DNA from: an uncultured Aquimarina sp.
Lineage (GTDB): Bacteria; Bacteroidota; Bacteroidia; Flavobacteriales; Flavobacteriaceae
DNA: 64,000 nucleotides
Assembly (NCBI GenBank): GCA_947498705.1
Contig: CANMLW010000013.1
Span: 60,135-124,134 of the forward strand
Reading direction: 5' to 3'
In this document: one piece after another, positions 33,144 through 40,522 of the stretch
Numbering within the stretch: position 1 is the first letter of the stretch
Layout: every line of letters starts with the position of its first letter
Position numbers and translations under genes: made by a program
Notes under the pieces: generated by a model
Database searches by the model: none
What the model was told of the DNA's origin: nothing
What the model saw: only the letters and a program-made list of their open reading frames with translations

Positions 33144-34274
33144 TTATTCTTGTATCTTGTTATAGTACGCTTTTTCGGTTACTTTTGACCAATTACCAGT
33201 TTTCTTCTGAAAATTAGAATAACTTTCATACACTTCTTTTGCAAAAGGATCGTCTCCTATCATCTCTTGTATAGCTTCATGTGTATATACTCTTAAAGCG
33301 TCTAATGTTTCTTTAGAAAATTCTCGTACCTCAACATTTTCTTCATTAATTAACTTTTCAAGATAAATACCATTTTGTTTATCAAACTCTGATAGCACCC
33401 ATACTTGTGCTCTTTTTGAAGCAGCTTCCAAAATAGATTGTAAATGCAAAGGCATACGATCATATAGGTTTTTATTCACAAAAAACTCTAACTGAGTTCC
33501 TAATTCATGCCATCCTGGAGTATAGTAATATTTTGCAATTTTATGGAATCCCATTTTATAATCATGAAATGGTCCTACCCATTCTGTGGCATCAATTACT
33601 CCTCGTTCTAAACTTGTATAAATTTCACTTCCTGCAACCAAAACAGCTGCTCCGCCTGCTTTTTCAAGCACTTTTCCTCCGATACCTGGCAAACGCATTT
33701 TTAGCCCTTTAAAATCTTCGATGGTATTAATCTCTTTGTTAAACCAACCTCCCATTTGCACACCGGTATTTCCTCCCATAAAAGGAACTAAGTTATATGT
33801 TGCATAGGCTTTTTTCCAAAGTTCATACCCTCCTCCTGTTTCCATCCAAGACGTTAGTTGTTGGCTATTCATCCCAAAAGGAACTGCAGCAAAAAACTGA
33901 GCTGCAGAGGTTTTTCCTGCCCAATAATATGCTGCTCCACATCCCATCTCTATGGTACCTTGTGATACAGCATCAAATGCTTCTAGCGGAGGTACCAATT
34001 CGCCCCCACCATAGACTTTTATTTTTATTTGTCCATTAGACATCTCTTCTACCCATTGAGCATATTTTTCTGCCACTTCGCCTAATACAGGAAAACCAGG
34101 TGGCCAGGTTGTTGTCATTTTCCAATGAAATACCTGATCGGGCTTCTTTGCACTATATGGTGTAGTACTCATACTTGCAGGAGGTTCTCCCAGACACGAA
34201 CATACCAATAAAAAAGTGGTCATTATCAGAAATGACCTTACCGCTTTACTTTTTATAATATATGCTAACTTCAT
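33144..34274 (-). CDS. dctP: TRAP transporter substrate-binding protein, DctP family (alpha-keto acid/lactate type)
   Basis: 376 residues with a lipoprotein signal ending LLVCSC (Cys27), so membrane-tethered in the periplasm. The core matches the Ca-dependent TakP/lactate-binding branch of DctP: TWPPGFPVLGEVAEKYAQWV, LRLPGIGG-like MRLPGIGGKVLEKAGGAAV, EIYTSLERGVIDATEWVGPFHD and KIAKYYYTPGWHELG. In this branch Arg in the MRLPG motif binds the carboxylate and the EWVGP/W-H-E region contributes to the metal-bridged site. Predicted cargo is a 2-oxo acid or lactate as a calcium salt. It is the last gene of the dctQ-dctM-dctP operon. Confidence 0.9.
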   Translation of the reverse strand: MKLAYIIKSKAVRSFLIMTTFLLVCSCLGEPPASMSTTPYSAKKPDQVFHWKMTTTWPPGFPVLGEVAEKYAQWVEEMSNGQIKIKVYGGGELVPPLEAFDAVSQGTIEMGCGAAYYWAGKTSAAQFFAAVPFGMNSQQLTSWMETGGGYELWKKAYATYNLVPFMGGNTGVQMGGWFNKEINTIEDFKGLKMRLPGIGGKVLEKAGGAAVLVAGSEIYTSLERGVIDATEWVGPFHDYKMGFHKIAKYYYTPGWHELGTQLEFFVNKNLYDRMPLHLQSILEAASKRAQVWVLSEFDKQNGIYLEKLINEENVEVREFSKETLDALRVYTHEAIQEMIGDDPFAKEVYESYSNFQKKTGNWSKVTEKAYYNKIQE

Positions 34275-34287
34275 ATTTTATTATTTT

Positions 34288-35634
34288 CTATTTTGATAAA
34301 AACACGATTTCAGGAAAAAACACTACGACACCTACAATGATTAACTGAATAATAATAAATGGAATAATGCCTCTATAAATTTGACTTGTTTTTACACTTT
34401 CTGGTGCTACTCCTTTAAGATAAAACAACGCAAATCCAAAAGGAGGTGTTAAAAAGGAAGTTTGTAAATTAAGTGCAATAAGCACTCCTACCCATAACAT
34501 ATTCATATCAAAAGCATTGAATATTGGTGTTACCACTGGCACGATAATAAATACTATTTCTATAAAATCTATAAAGAAACCTGCAATGAAAATTACGACC
34601 ATTACCAATAACAAAAACATAAGCGGTGTTAATTGTGATGATACAATCAATTCCTGTAAATAAGAATCTCCTCCTAATGCTCTAAAAACTAAAGTAAATG
34701 TTGTTGCCCCTAGCAGTATAAAAAACACCATCGAGGTTAGTTTCATAGTTTCTTGTGCTACTTCTTTTAAAATATCATAAGTAAACTTTTTCTGAAATAT
34801 GGTAAGGATAGTAGCACCAATCGCTCCTATAGCAGAAGCCTCTGTAGGAGAGGCAATACCCGTAAAAATAGATCCTAAAACAAGTATAATAAGCGCCAAG
34901 GGTAAAAACAATACTTTTATGACGTTGGCCTTAAAGTTATTTCCTCTAAATTCTGCAATCTCCTCTGGGGGTATCCCAGGAGCATCTTCTTTATGAATAA
35001 AAGATTTAATTAAAATATAAATAATATATAAACCTACCAATACTAAACCAGGAAACAATGCAGCAGAGAATAAAGCTCCAACATCTACAGAAGCCGTTCC
35101 TTTAGAAGAATTATTAATTGTATCTGCTAACAATACTAAAACAATTGATGGAGGAATAATTTGACCTAATGTACCAGAAGACGCAATTACACCGGTAGCC
35201 AATTCTGTTTTGTACCCTCTCTTGAGCATCGTAGGTAGACTTATCAACCCCATTGTCACTACTGTGGCACCTACTATACCAGTAGATGCTGCTAATAAGG
35301 CTCCCACAATAACAACAGAAATTGCCAAGCCACCCCGTATTCTGCCAAACGCCATAGCCATAGTTTCTAATAATCCTTGTGCCAATCCTGATTTTTCTAA
35401 CATAATACCCATAAAAATAAACAATGGGACTGCCATAAGTACATAGTTATTTACAACCCCCATTATTCTGGAAGGAAGTAAATAAAAAGTAGACATTTGA
35501 AACTGTTCTGGTGCAAAAATGTAAACACCAAATGCAAAAGCTATAGAAATTCCGCCAAGAGTAAATGCAACAGGATACCCTCTTAAAATAAAAATAAATA
35601 TTAATACAAATAGGATAATTGCCAGGTATTCCAT
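34288..35634 (-). CDS. dctM: TRAP transporter large permease subunit DctM
   Basis: 448 residues, about twelve to thirteen membrane helices. DctM/YiaN signature regions: VPLFIFMGIMLEKSG, GGLAISVVIVGALLAASTGIVGATV, GTLGQIIPPSIVLVLLAD and GIASPTEASAIGA. It catalyses sodium-driven uptake of the ligand delivered by DctP. Its start overlaps the DctQ stop by one base (TAATG), and DctP starts 13 bases after its stop. The length is normal for a separate, non-fused DctM. Confidence 0.94.
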   Translation of the reverse strand: MEYLAIILFVLIFIFILRGYPVAFTLGGISIAFAFGVYIFAPEQFQMSTFYLLPSRIMGVVNNYVLMAVPLFIFMGIMLEKSGLAQGLLETMAMAFGRIRGGLAISVVIVGALLAASTGIVGATVVTMGLISLPTMLKRGYKTELATGVIASSGTLGQIIPPSIVLVLLADTINNSSKGTASVDVGALFSAALFPGLVLVGLYIIYILIKSFIHKEDAPGIPPEEIAEFRGNNFKANVIKVLFLPLALIILVLGSIFTGIASPTEASAIGAIGATILTIFQKKFTYDILKEVAQETMKLTSMVFFILLGATTFTLVFRALGGDSYLQELIVSSQLTPLMFLLLVMVVIFIAGFFIDFIEIVFIIVPVVTPIFNAFDMNMLWVGVLIALNLQTSFLTPPFGFALFYLKGVAPESVKTSQIYRGIIPFIIIQLIIVGVVVFFPEIVFLSK

Positions 35635-36134
35635 TATTTTTTGGTAAAAATGATTTGAATTGATTTTAAAATATGTGAAACTCCCTGAAGTAATAAAAGG
35701 GTAAATCCTAATGTAATACAGAACTTAAGAATATACAATGCCGGTAATCCACCTGGTTGAGGCGATTTTTCACCAATTATAAAAGATGACAGCGCATAGT
35801 ACCATGAAGAAACAATAACCACATAGCACCAAGGTATTAATAATCCAACACCACCCAAAAGATCAATCCAGGCTTTTCTCTTTTCTGAAAGTTTGGCATA
35901 AAACACATCTACTCGTACGTGATTATCGTATTTAAAAGTATACCCCGAAGCAAGCAAAAATAACATTCCAAAAAGATAGATTTCTACCTCGATCATCCAG
36001 ACATAGGTAAACTTAAATAAGTATCGAATAATTACATCTACTCCTATTACCAAAGCCAGTACAACAGCAGTCCAGCGAACCACTATTCCTGTTTTTTCAC
36101 CAATCCAATCAAGAATATCGATAACTTTTTGCAT
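35634..36134 (-). CDS. dctQ: TRAP transporter small permease subunit DctQ
   Basis: 166 residues, four membrane helices. The family motif VEIYLFGMLFLLASGYTFKYDNHVRVDVFY (only in part: ASGYTFKYDNHVRVDV) matches DctQ proteins (GxxxxxxxHVRVD). The C-terminal helix ends in a basic tail (KSIQIIFTKK). It is the first gene of the operon, 248 bases from the divergent marR gene. A transcriptional link with marR is possible, but the palindromes there lie nearer marR. Confidence 0.93.
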   Translation of the reverse strand: MQKVIDILDWIGEKTGIVVRWTAVVLALVIGVDVIIRYLFKFTYVWMIEVEIYLFGMLFLLASGYTFKYDNHVRVDVFYAKLSEKRKAWIDLLGGVGLLIPWCYVVIVSSWYYALSSFIIGEKSPQPGGLPALYILKFCITLGFTLLLLQGVSHILKSIQIIFTKK

Positions 36135-36334
36135 CTAAGAATTGCGAATTTGTGTGATTAATTAATAAGTGAAGATACTAAAATCTATGGCATATGAAAA
36201 TGAAAAAAATATCAAAATAAAATAAGAACATCTTGCTATTTCTGATATAGTTTAAGCACAACAATTACAACTACCTAAAAACATATCTATTATCATCAAT
36301 CTTCAAAAAACATTTTATAAAGAATAACAAATAC

Positions 36335-36346
36335 TTACCATGGTAA
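36335..36346. promoter_or_regulatory. MarR operator candidate, site 1
   Basis: TTACCATGGTAA, a perfect 12-base palindrome 36 bases upstream of the marR start. A wider pair, GGTAAATAT (36342-36350) and ATATTTACC, extends it downstream. Two more TACCATGGT copies lie between marR and the DoxX-like gene. Confidence 0.6.
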
Positions 36347-36373
36347 ATATTTATTTTCTATATTTACCCAAAT

Positions 36374-36381
36374 TAGTTTTG
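36374..36381 (+). promoter_or_regulatory. TAnnTTTG box overlapping the marR start region
   Basis: TAGTTTTG ends one base before the ATG at 36383. If used, the transcript would be leaderless or nearly so, or initiation would be at the Met8 codon (36404). The operator at 36335 would lie just upstream of the polymerase site. Confidence 0.4.
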
Positions 36382-36382
36382 A

Positions 36383-36832
36383 ATGACCCGTATAGATGAT
36401 GCTATGAAAACAAAATTTGCAAACGACAAACATCGTTTTGCGGCTAATGTAGTATACACCAGTAATTGGATCAAAAATCAATTTTATGAATTTATTAAAC
36501 CATTTGGTTTATCATCACAACAATTTAATATCCTTCGAATTTTAAGAGGAGCTAACGACTGGGTTAGTATGAATGATATAAAAAACCGAATGGTTGAAAA
36601 ATCTCCTAACGCCACCAGGCTTTGTGATAAGTTGATAGAAAAAAAATTAATTGAAAGAAAACGAAACAGCAGAGACAGGAGATTAGTCTTTCTCAAAATA
36701 TCTAAACAAGGGCTACAACTTTTGAAAGAAATCGATGAACATGATGATGGCTCACACATGAGTTTTTTTAACAATATAAGTGACGAAGAAGCCAAAATAG
36801 TATCTCAAATTCTGGATAAAATAAGGAGTTAA
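36383..36832 (+). CDS. MarR family transcriptional regulator
   Basis: 149 residues. The winged helix-turn-helix (about 45-115) shows FGLSSQQFNILRILRG, VSMNDIKNRMVEKSPNATRLCDKLIEKKLIERKRN (in part) and the wing SRDRRLVFLKISKQG. The flanking helices form the dimer domain. The N-terminus MTRIDDAMKTKFANDKHRF fits the start region of related flavobacterial MarR proteins, favouring ATG 36383 over 36404. MarR proteins bind short palindromes and release on ligand or oxidation. TTACCATGGTAA sites upstream and two more downstream, before the DoxX-like gene, fit autoregulation plus control of that gene. Confidence 0.92.
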   Translation: MTRIDDAMKTKFANDKHRFAANVVYTSNWIKNQFYEFIKPFGLSSQQFNILRILRGANDWVSMNDIKNRMVEKSPNATRLCDKLIEKKLIERKRNSRDRRLVFLKISKQGLQLLKEIDEHDDGSHMSFFNNISDEEAKIVSQILDKIRS

Positions 36833-36850
36833 AAAAATTTAATCAAATGT

Positions 36851-36877
36851 TTACCATGGTGAATAATACCATGGTAA
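36851..36877. promoter_or_regulatory. MarR operator candidates, sites 2 and 3 (tandem)
   Basis: TTACCATGGTGA (36851-36862) and TACCATGGTA (36867-36876), centred 15 bases apart, directly before the DoxX-like gene. Both share the CCATGG core of site 1. Spacing of about one and a half helical turns would allow side-by-side dimers. Confidence 0.6.
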
Positions 36878-36911
36878 TTAGAATAATTATTAATCAAAAT
36901 CAATTACAGAC

Positions 36912-37289
36912 ATGAAAAAAACAGATGTATGGATTTATCGAATTGTCACCATATTATTCACCCTGCTAATATCTTTTGGTGCCATCATGTATTTCGTTCA
37001 ATACGAAATGGTTAGCGAAACAATTTTAAAACTAGGGTTTCCAACCTTTATTATTTATCCGTTAGCGATTCTTAAGATCCTAGGTCTTATCGCAATTTGG
37101 ACAAATAAGTCTCTAATGTTAAAAGAATGGGCATATGCAGGCTTTGTATTCGAACTATTATTAGCTATTGGTGCCCATATTACTATTAAGGATGGTGAGT
37201 ACTTTGGTGCCTTGATAGCACTAACTTTAGTAATTGTATCGTATATATATAACAGAAAACTATCTAAAAATATGCCTATAAATAGATAG
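36912..37289 (+). CDS. DoxX-like family membrane protein
   Basis: 125 residues with four membrane helices: FTLLISFGAIMYFV, FIIYPLAILKILGLIAIW, WAYAGFVFELLLAIGAHI and ALIALTLVIVSYIY. The layout and the P-LAILKILGLIAI helix are typical of DoxX-like proteins of Bacteroidota, often found next to MarR or HxlR regulators and linked to redox or thiol stress. Tandem TACCATGGTA palindromes sit 35-60 bases upstream, so MarR control is likely. The exact role is unknown. Confidence 0.85.
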   Translation: MKKTDVWIYRIVTILFTLLISFGAIMYFVQYEMVSETILKLGFPTFIIYPLAILKILGLIAIWTNKSLMLKEWAYAGFVFELLLAIGAHITIKDGEYFGALIALTLVIVSYIYNRKLSKNMPINR

Positions 37290-37315
37290 CACTCAAGTAC
37301 TTTATATAAACTACT

Positions 37316-37360
37316 TACTCAACCTGTTATAGATTTCACTAGTTTATGACAGGTTGAGTA
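37316..37360. terminator. Inverted repeat between DoxX-like gene and yaaA
   Basis: TACTCAACCTGT (37316-37327) and ACAGGTTGAGTA (37349-37360), 12 bp perfect with a 21-base loop. It lies between convergent genes and probably acts as terminator on at least one strand; the flanking T-runs are weak. Confidence 0.55.
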
Positions 37361-37377
37361 CATTATTTAGGGGTAGC

Positions 37378-38139
37378 TTATCTTACAAATACCAATTCGT
37401 TGGGTTTAGTAGTATACTCTTCACTAAACCCATACCCTTCATAGTTAAATCCTTTTAAATCTTCTATAGTTTCTGCTCCTGTGTCTATAATATATCGCAC
37501 CATCATACCTCTTGCTTTTTTGGCAAAGAAACTAATCATCTTAAGCTTGTCTCCTTTCCAATCCTTAAATTGCGGAGTAATCACAGGTACTTTAAGTGCT
37601 TTTACATCTATAGCACTAAAATACTCATTACTAGCCAGGTTCACGAATAACTCATCTTCTAAAAGCTCATCGTTTAAATGTGCTGTAATGCTTTTTTTCC
37701 AAAACTCATATAGGTTATTTTTTCGACCTATTTTGAGTTTAGTTCCCATCTCAAGGCGATAAGGCTGTATAAGATCCAAAGGCTTTAAAATACCGTATAA
37801 ACCAGACAATATTCTTAATTGATTTTGAAGTGCACTTAATTTTTCTTCAGGAATTGTATACGCATCTAATCCAATATATACGTCTCCCTTAAATGCGTAC
37901 ACCGCCTGACGCGCATTTTCTTGAGTAAACGGAAGGTTAAAATCCTGATTACGTTGCCAGTTAAGTTGTGCTAACTTATCACTAATACTCATAAGCTCGG
38001 TAAGCTTTTTAGGCGATTTTTTCTGAAGAATCGCATTTAACTTTTCTGCTTCAGACGAAAAAGAAAGTTCTGTATGTTGTTTAGTTGGCAGTGTTGTTTC
38101 AAAATCTAATGATTTGGCTGGAGATATTACGATTTTCAT
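37378..38139 (-). CDS. yaaA: Peroxide stress protein YaaA
   Basis: 253 residues from ATG 38139 (MKIVISPAKSLDF); the open frame continues eight codons upstream, but the conserved start and a TAnnTTTG box 22 bases before this ATG favour it. Family marks: ISPAKSLDFE, the QQNLPFTQENARQAVYAFKGDVYIGLDA region, LSGLYGILKPLDLIQPYRLEMGTKL (in part) and FKDWKGDKLKMISFFAKKARGMM. YaaA lowers intracellular iron and protects DNA from oxidative damage in Escherichia coli, and has a DNA-binding helix-hairpin-helix-like core. It is single and convergent with the DoxX-like gene. Confidence 0.94.
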   Translation of the reverse strand: MKIVISPAKSLDFETTLPTKQHTELSFSSEAEKLNAILQKKSPKKLTELMSISDKLAQLNWQRNQDFNLPFTQENARQAVYAFKGDVYIGLDAYTIPEEKLSALQNQLRILSGLYGILKPLDLIQPYRLEMGTKLKIGRKNNLYEFWKKSITAHLNDELLEDELFVNLASNEYFSAIDVKALKVPVITPQFKDWKGDKLKMISFFAKKARGMMVRYIIDTGAETIEDLKGFNYEGYGFSEEYTTKPNELVFVR

Positions 38140-38160
38140 GTAAAGTTTCTTTTTATACCT

Positions 38161-38168
38161 CAAAAATA
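38161..38168 (-). promoter_or_regulatory. TAnnTTTG box of yaaA
   Basis: CAAAAATA on the plus strand reads TATTTTTG toward yaaA, 22 bases before ATG 38139. This makes the upstream in-frame start unlikely. Confidence 0.5.
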
Positions 38169-38266
38169 CAATTGTGCACCGAAAATTAAAATCTATAGAG
38201 GTATTTCTTCTTTATGTAGCTATTGATAAAAGTTATTTAATTGAATATAAAATAAAATCATAAAAA

Positions 38267-38287
38267 AAGCCTGTCATACGACAGGCT
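38267..38287 (-). terminator. Terminator of the cold-shock gene
   Basis: AAGCCTGTC (38267-38275), three-base loop, GACAGGCTT (38279-38287). On the minus strand it is followed by seven T. Confidence 0.85.
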
Positions 38288-38315
38288 TGTGCTTTAAAAA
38301 AGTCAAAAATGTATA

Positions 38316-38507
38316 TTATAATACTTTCACGTTTACCGCGTTCATTCCTTTTTTACCTTCTTTAAGGTCAAACTCTACTTCGTCACCTTCACGAACTTCA
38401 TCGATTAATCCTGAGATGTGTACAAAATGATCTTTGTTTGATCCTTCTTCTGTTATGAATCCAAATCCTTTGGAGTCATTAAAAAATTTTACTGTTCCTT
38501 TATTCAT
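38316..38507 (-). CDS. Cold-shock domain protein
   Basis: 63 residues, a single CSD. RNP1 is KGFGFI (13-18) and the RNP2-like strand is HFVHIS (27-32), with the start GTVKFFNDSKGFGFI typical of CspA. The C-terminus GDEVEFDLKEGKKGMNAVNVKVL is a normal CSD end, slightly shorter than the 66-70 residues usual in proteobacteria. It binds single-stranded RNA/DNA and acts as an RNA chaperone. About 180 bases of upstream non-coding sequence could hold a structured leader, as in cold-shock mRNAs, but no element was identified. Confidence 0.93.
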   Translation of the reverse strand: MNKGTVKFFNDSKGFGFITEEGSNKDHFVHISGLIDEVREGDEVEFDLKEGKKGMNAVNVKVL

Positions 38508-38689
38508 TATAAATTATTAAAACGCTAAGGTACCAATATTTAGTTAGTAATCCCTATTTATTTCAAAATAAAGTTTTTAGTAACCATTATTTAACACTAG
38601 ATATACAACCTAATAACAATACTTCTATTTCTATTAAATTGACCTACTGTAAATTGTTTAGTTGGTCTTTATTAAACCATTCGTCAATA

Positions 38690-39736
38690 TTATTCTGATA
38701 ACTGGTTTTTTGCATAGTTTTTCCATCGCTCTATACATAATTTCATGTCATCTGGAATTTCAGTTTCAAAATGCATAGACTTACCCGTAACTGGATGTTC
38801 AAAACCAAGTGTTCTTGCGTGTAACGCTTGCCTAGGTAATATTTTAAAACAGTTATCTACAAATTGTTTATACTTAGTAAAGGTTGTGCCTTTTAATATT
38901 TTTTCTCCTCCATAACGTTCATCATTAAATAAGGTATGACCTATATATTTCATATGTACTCTAATTTGATGAGTCCTTCCGGTTTCTAACCTACATGAAA
39001 CCAAGGTTACATATCCTAAACGTTCTAAAACTTTATAATGAGTAACAGCTGGCTTCCCTTTATCGGCCTCATCATCTACAAAAACGGTATTTTGCAACCT
39101 GTTTTTAGGATGACGTCCTATATTACCCTCTATAGTGCCTTCATCATCTTTTATATTACCCCAAACAATAGCTACATACTCTCGTTGACTTGTTTTATCA
39201 AAAAACTGCTTTGCAAGATGAGTCATAGCTTCTTCTGTCTTCGCAATTACCAATAAACCACTAGTATCTTTATCTATACGATGTACTAACCCTGGTCTAT
39301 TACTGCTATTATTAGGCAGATTATCAAAATGATATATTAATGCATTTATAAGAGTTCCCGAATAATTACCATGACCAGGATGCACTACCATACCTGCTGG
39401 TTTATTAACAACCAAAAGTACATCATCTTCATAAACAATGTCTAGCGGAATATTCTCGGGAGTTAATAGGTTTTCATAAGGAGGGTGAGAAAATAAAACA
39501 CGAACCACATCATTTGGTTTTACTTTATGATTCGATTTTACAGGTACGTCGTTTACATAAACACTTCCTTCTTTTGCTGCTTGTTGTATCTTATTTCTTG
39601 TCGCATTTTCGACAAAATTCATTAAAAACTTATCCACTCTTAGTGGTACTTGGCCTGCGCCTGCTACAAAACGATAATGTTCATATAAATCATCTTCGTT
39701 TGCATCAAAATCTCCTATATTTTCTGGTCCTATCAC
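38690..39736 (-). CDS. rluD: Ribosomal large subunit pseudouridine synthase RluD-type
   Basis: 348 residues. An N-terminal S4 RNA-binding domain (about 28-90: VPLRVDKFLMNFVENATRNKI...GSVYVND) is followed by the RluA/RluD catalytic domain with VVNKPAGMVVHPG and HRIDKDTSG, where Asp155 is the nucleophilic aspartate. The C-terminal RTHQIRVHMKYIGHTLFND is intact. It isomerises uridines in helix 69 of 23S rRNA. The start is GTG 39736, two bases after the stop of the PASTA gene, with a stop codon four codons upstream in frame, so no ATG start is available. It is coupled with the PASTA gene. Confidence 0.93.
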   Translation of the reverse strand: MIGPENIGDFDANEDDLYEHYRFVAGAGQVPLRVDKFLMNFVENATRNKIQQAAKEGSVYVNDVPVKSNHKVKPNDVVRVLFSHPPYENLLTPENIPLDIVYEDDVLLVVNKPAGMVVHPGHGNYSGTLINALIYHFDNLPNNSSNRPGLVHRIDKDTSGLLVIAKTEEAMTHLAKQFFDKTSQREYVAIVWGNIKDDEGTIEGNIGRHPKNRLQNTVFVDDEADKGKPAVTHYKVLERLGYVTLVSCRLETGRTHQIRVHMKYIGHTLFNDERYGGEKILKGTTFTKYKQFVDNCFKILPRQALHARTLGFEHPVTGKSMHFETEIPDDMKLCIERWKNYAKNQLSE

Positions 39737-39738
39737 AG

Positions 39739-40323
39739 TTAATTAGAAAGGTTTACTTTATTACCTTCTCCATCACCCAAAACAAGATCAATGGTAGAAG
39801 TTTTCATTAATTTAGTTCCTGGCTTTAAACGCTTACCTTTGTATCTTAATTCTAAAACAACGTCTTTACCTATATTTGGTTGATAAGTTATAGCTCCTAT
39901 CTTAAAACCTAGTGCAATTAATTTTGGTTGTGCCTGTCTTTGCGTTTTCTGAATCACATCGGGAACTTCAACTTTTCGATACCCTGAAGGGTTTAGAGTA
40001 ACATAAATCTTACGATTTTGTTTTACTTCACTTCCTGCAATTGGGTTTTGTTCTGTTACCGAATATCGAGGGAAATCAGGATTAAAGCTTGTAGAATCCT
40101 GCACCTCATATCGTAGATCTTTAACTTCTAGTACCTTTGCCACTTCATCCAGCGTTTTTTTGCTTAAATCTGGCACTACAATATGTTGATTATGATTGGT
40201 CGTACTTTCTAACCACTCTAAAACAAGATAAGATACGATGGCCAACATTGCTATCGCAACAACTACTTGAATCAAAAATATTTTACTGTATATAAACTTA
40301 AAAAGGTTTCTGAAGAAATCCAT
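39739..40323 (-). CDS. PASTA domain membrane protein
   Basis: 194 residues from ATG 40323 (MDFFRNLFKFIYSKIF); an upstream TTG extension is rejected because a TAnnTTTG box lies at 40344-40351. One membrane helix (about 17-36) precedes two to three PASTA domains (about 45-185): VVPDLSKKTLDEVAKVL, VTEQNPIAGSEVKQNRKIYVTL and VPDVIQKTQRQAQPKLIALGFKIG. PASTA domains bind peptidoglycan or lipid II in kinases and PBPs; here no kinase domain is present. It sits before rluD and opposite ddl, a pairing I recall in Bacteroidota. Confidence 0.9.
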   Translation of the reverse strand: MDFFRNLFKFIYSKIFLIQVVVAIAMLAIVSYLVLEWLESTTNHNQHIVVPDLSKKTLDEVAKVLEVKDLRYEVQDSTSFNPDFPRYSVTEQNPIAGSEVKQNRKIYVTLNPSGYRKVEVPDVIQKTQRQAQPKLIALGFKIGAITYQPNIGKDVVLELRYKGKRLKPGTKLMKTSTIDLVLGDGEGNKVNLSN

Positions 40324-40343
40324 AATCACATATATAATTTGGA

Positions 40344-40351
40344 CAAATATA
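40344..40351 (-). promoter_or_regulatory. TAnnTTTG box of the PASTA-rluD operon
   Basis: CAAATATA on the plus strand reads TATATTTG toward the PASTA gene, 21 bases before ATG 40323. A TTG (plus-strand CAA, 40366-40368) 14 bases further may be the -33 part. Confidence 0.55.
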
Positions 40352-40448
40352 TAAAAAACAGCATGCAATATCTTTTTAAAAGCACTTGAACTTTACGGTT
40401 TATACTACATAAGTATCATAAAAAAAGTTATATATTCTTTTTATACTA

Positions 40449-40480
40449 AGAAGGGAAACTCTTTATTGGATTTCCCTTCT
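40449..40480 (-). terminator. Hairpin after the 1183-residue T9SS gene
   Basis: AGAAGGGAAA (40449-40458), 12-base loop, TTTCCCTTCT (40471-40480). On the minus strand the following sequence is only partly T-rich, so efficiency is uncertain. Confidence 0.55.
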
Positions 40481-40522
40481 CTTATAATTCTAGATGAATT
40501 TAAACAAATGTTTGAAACAACT

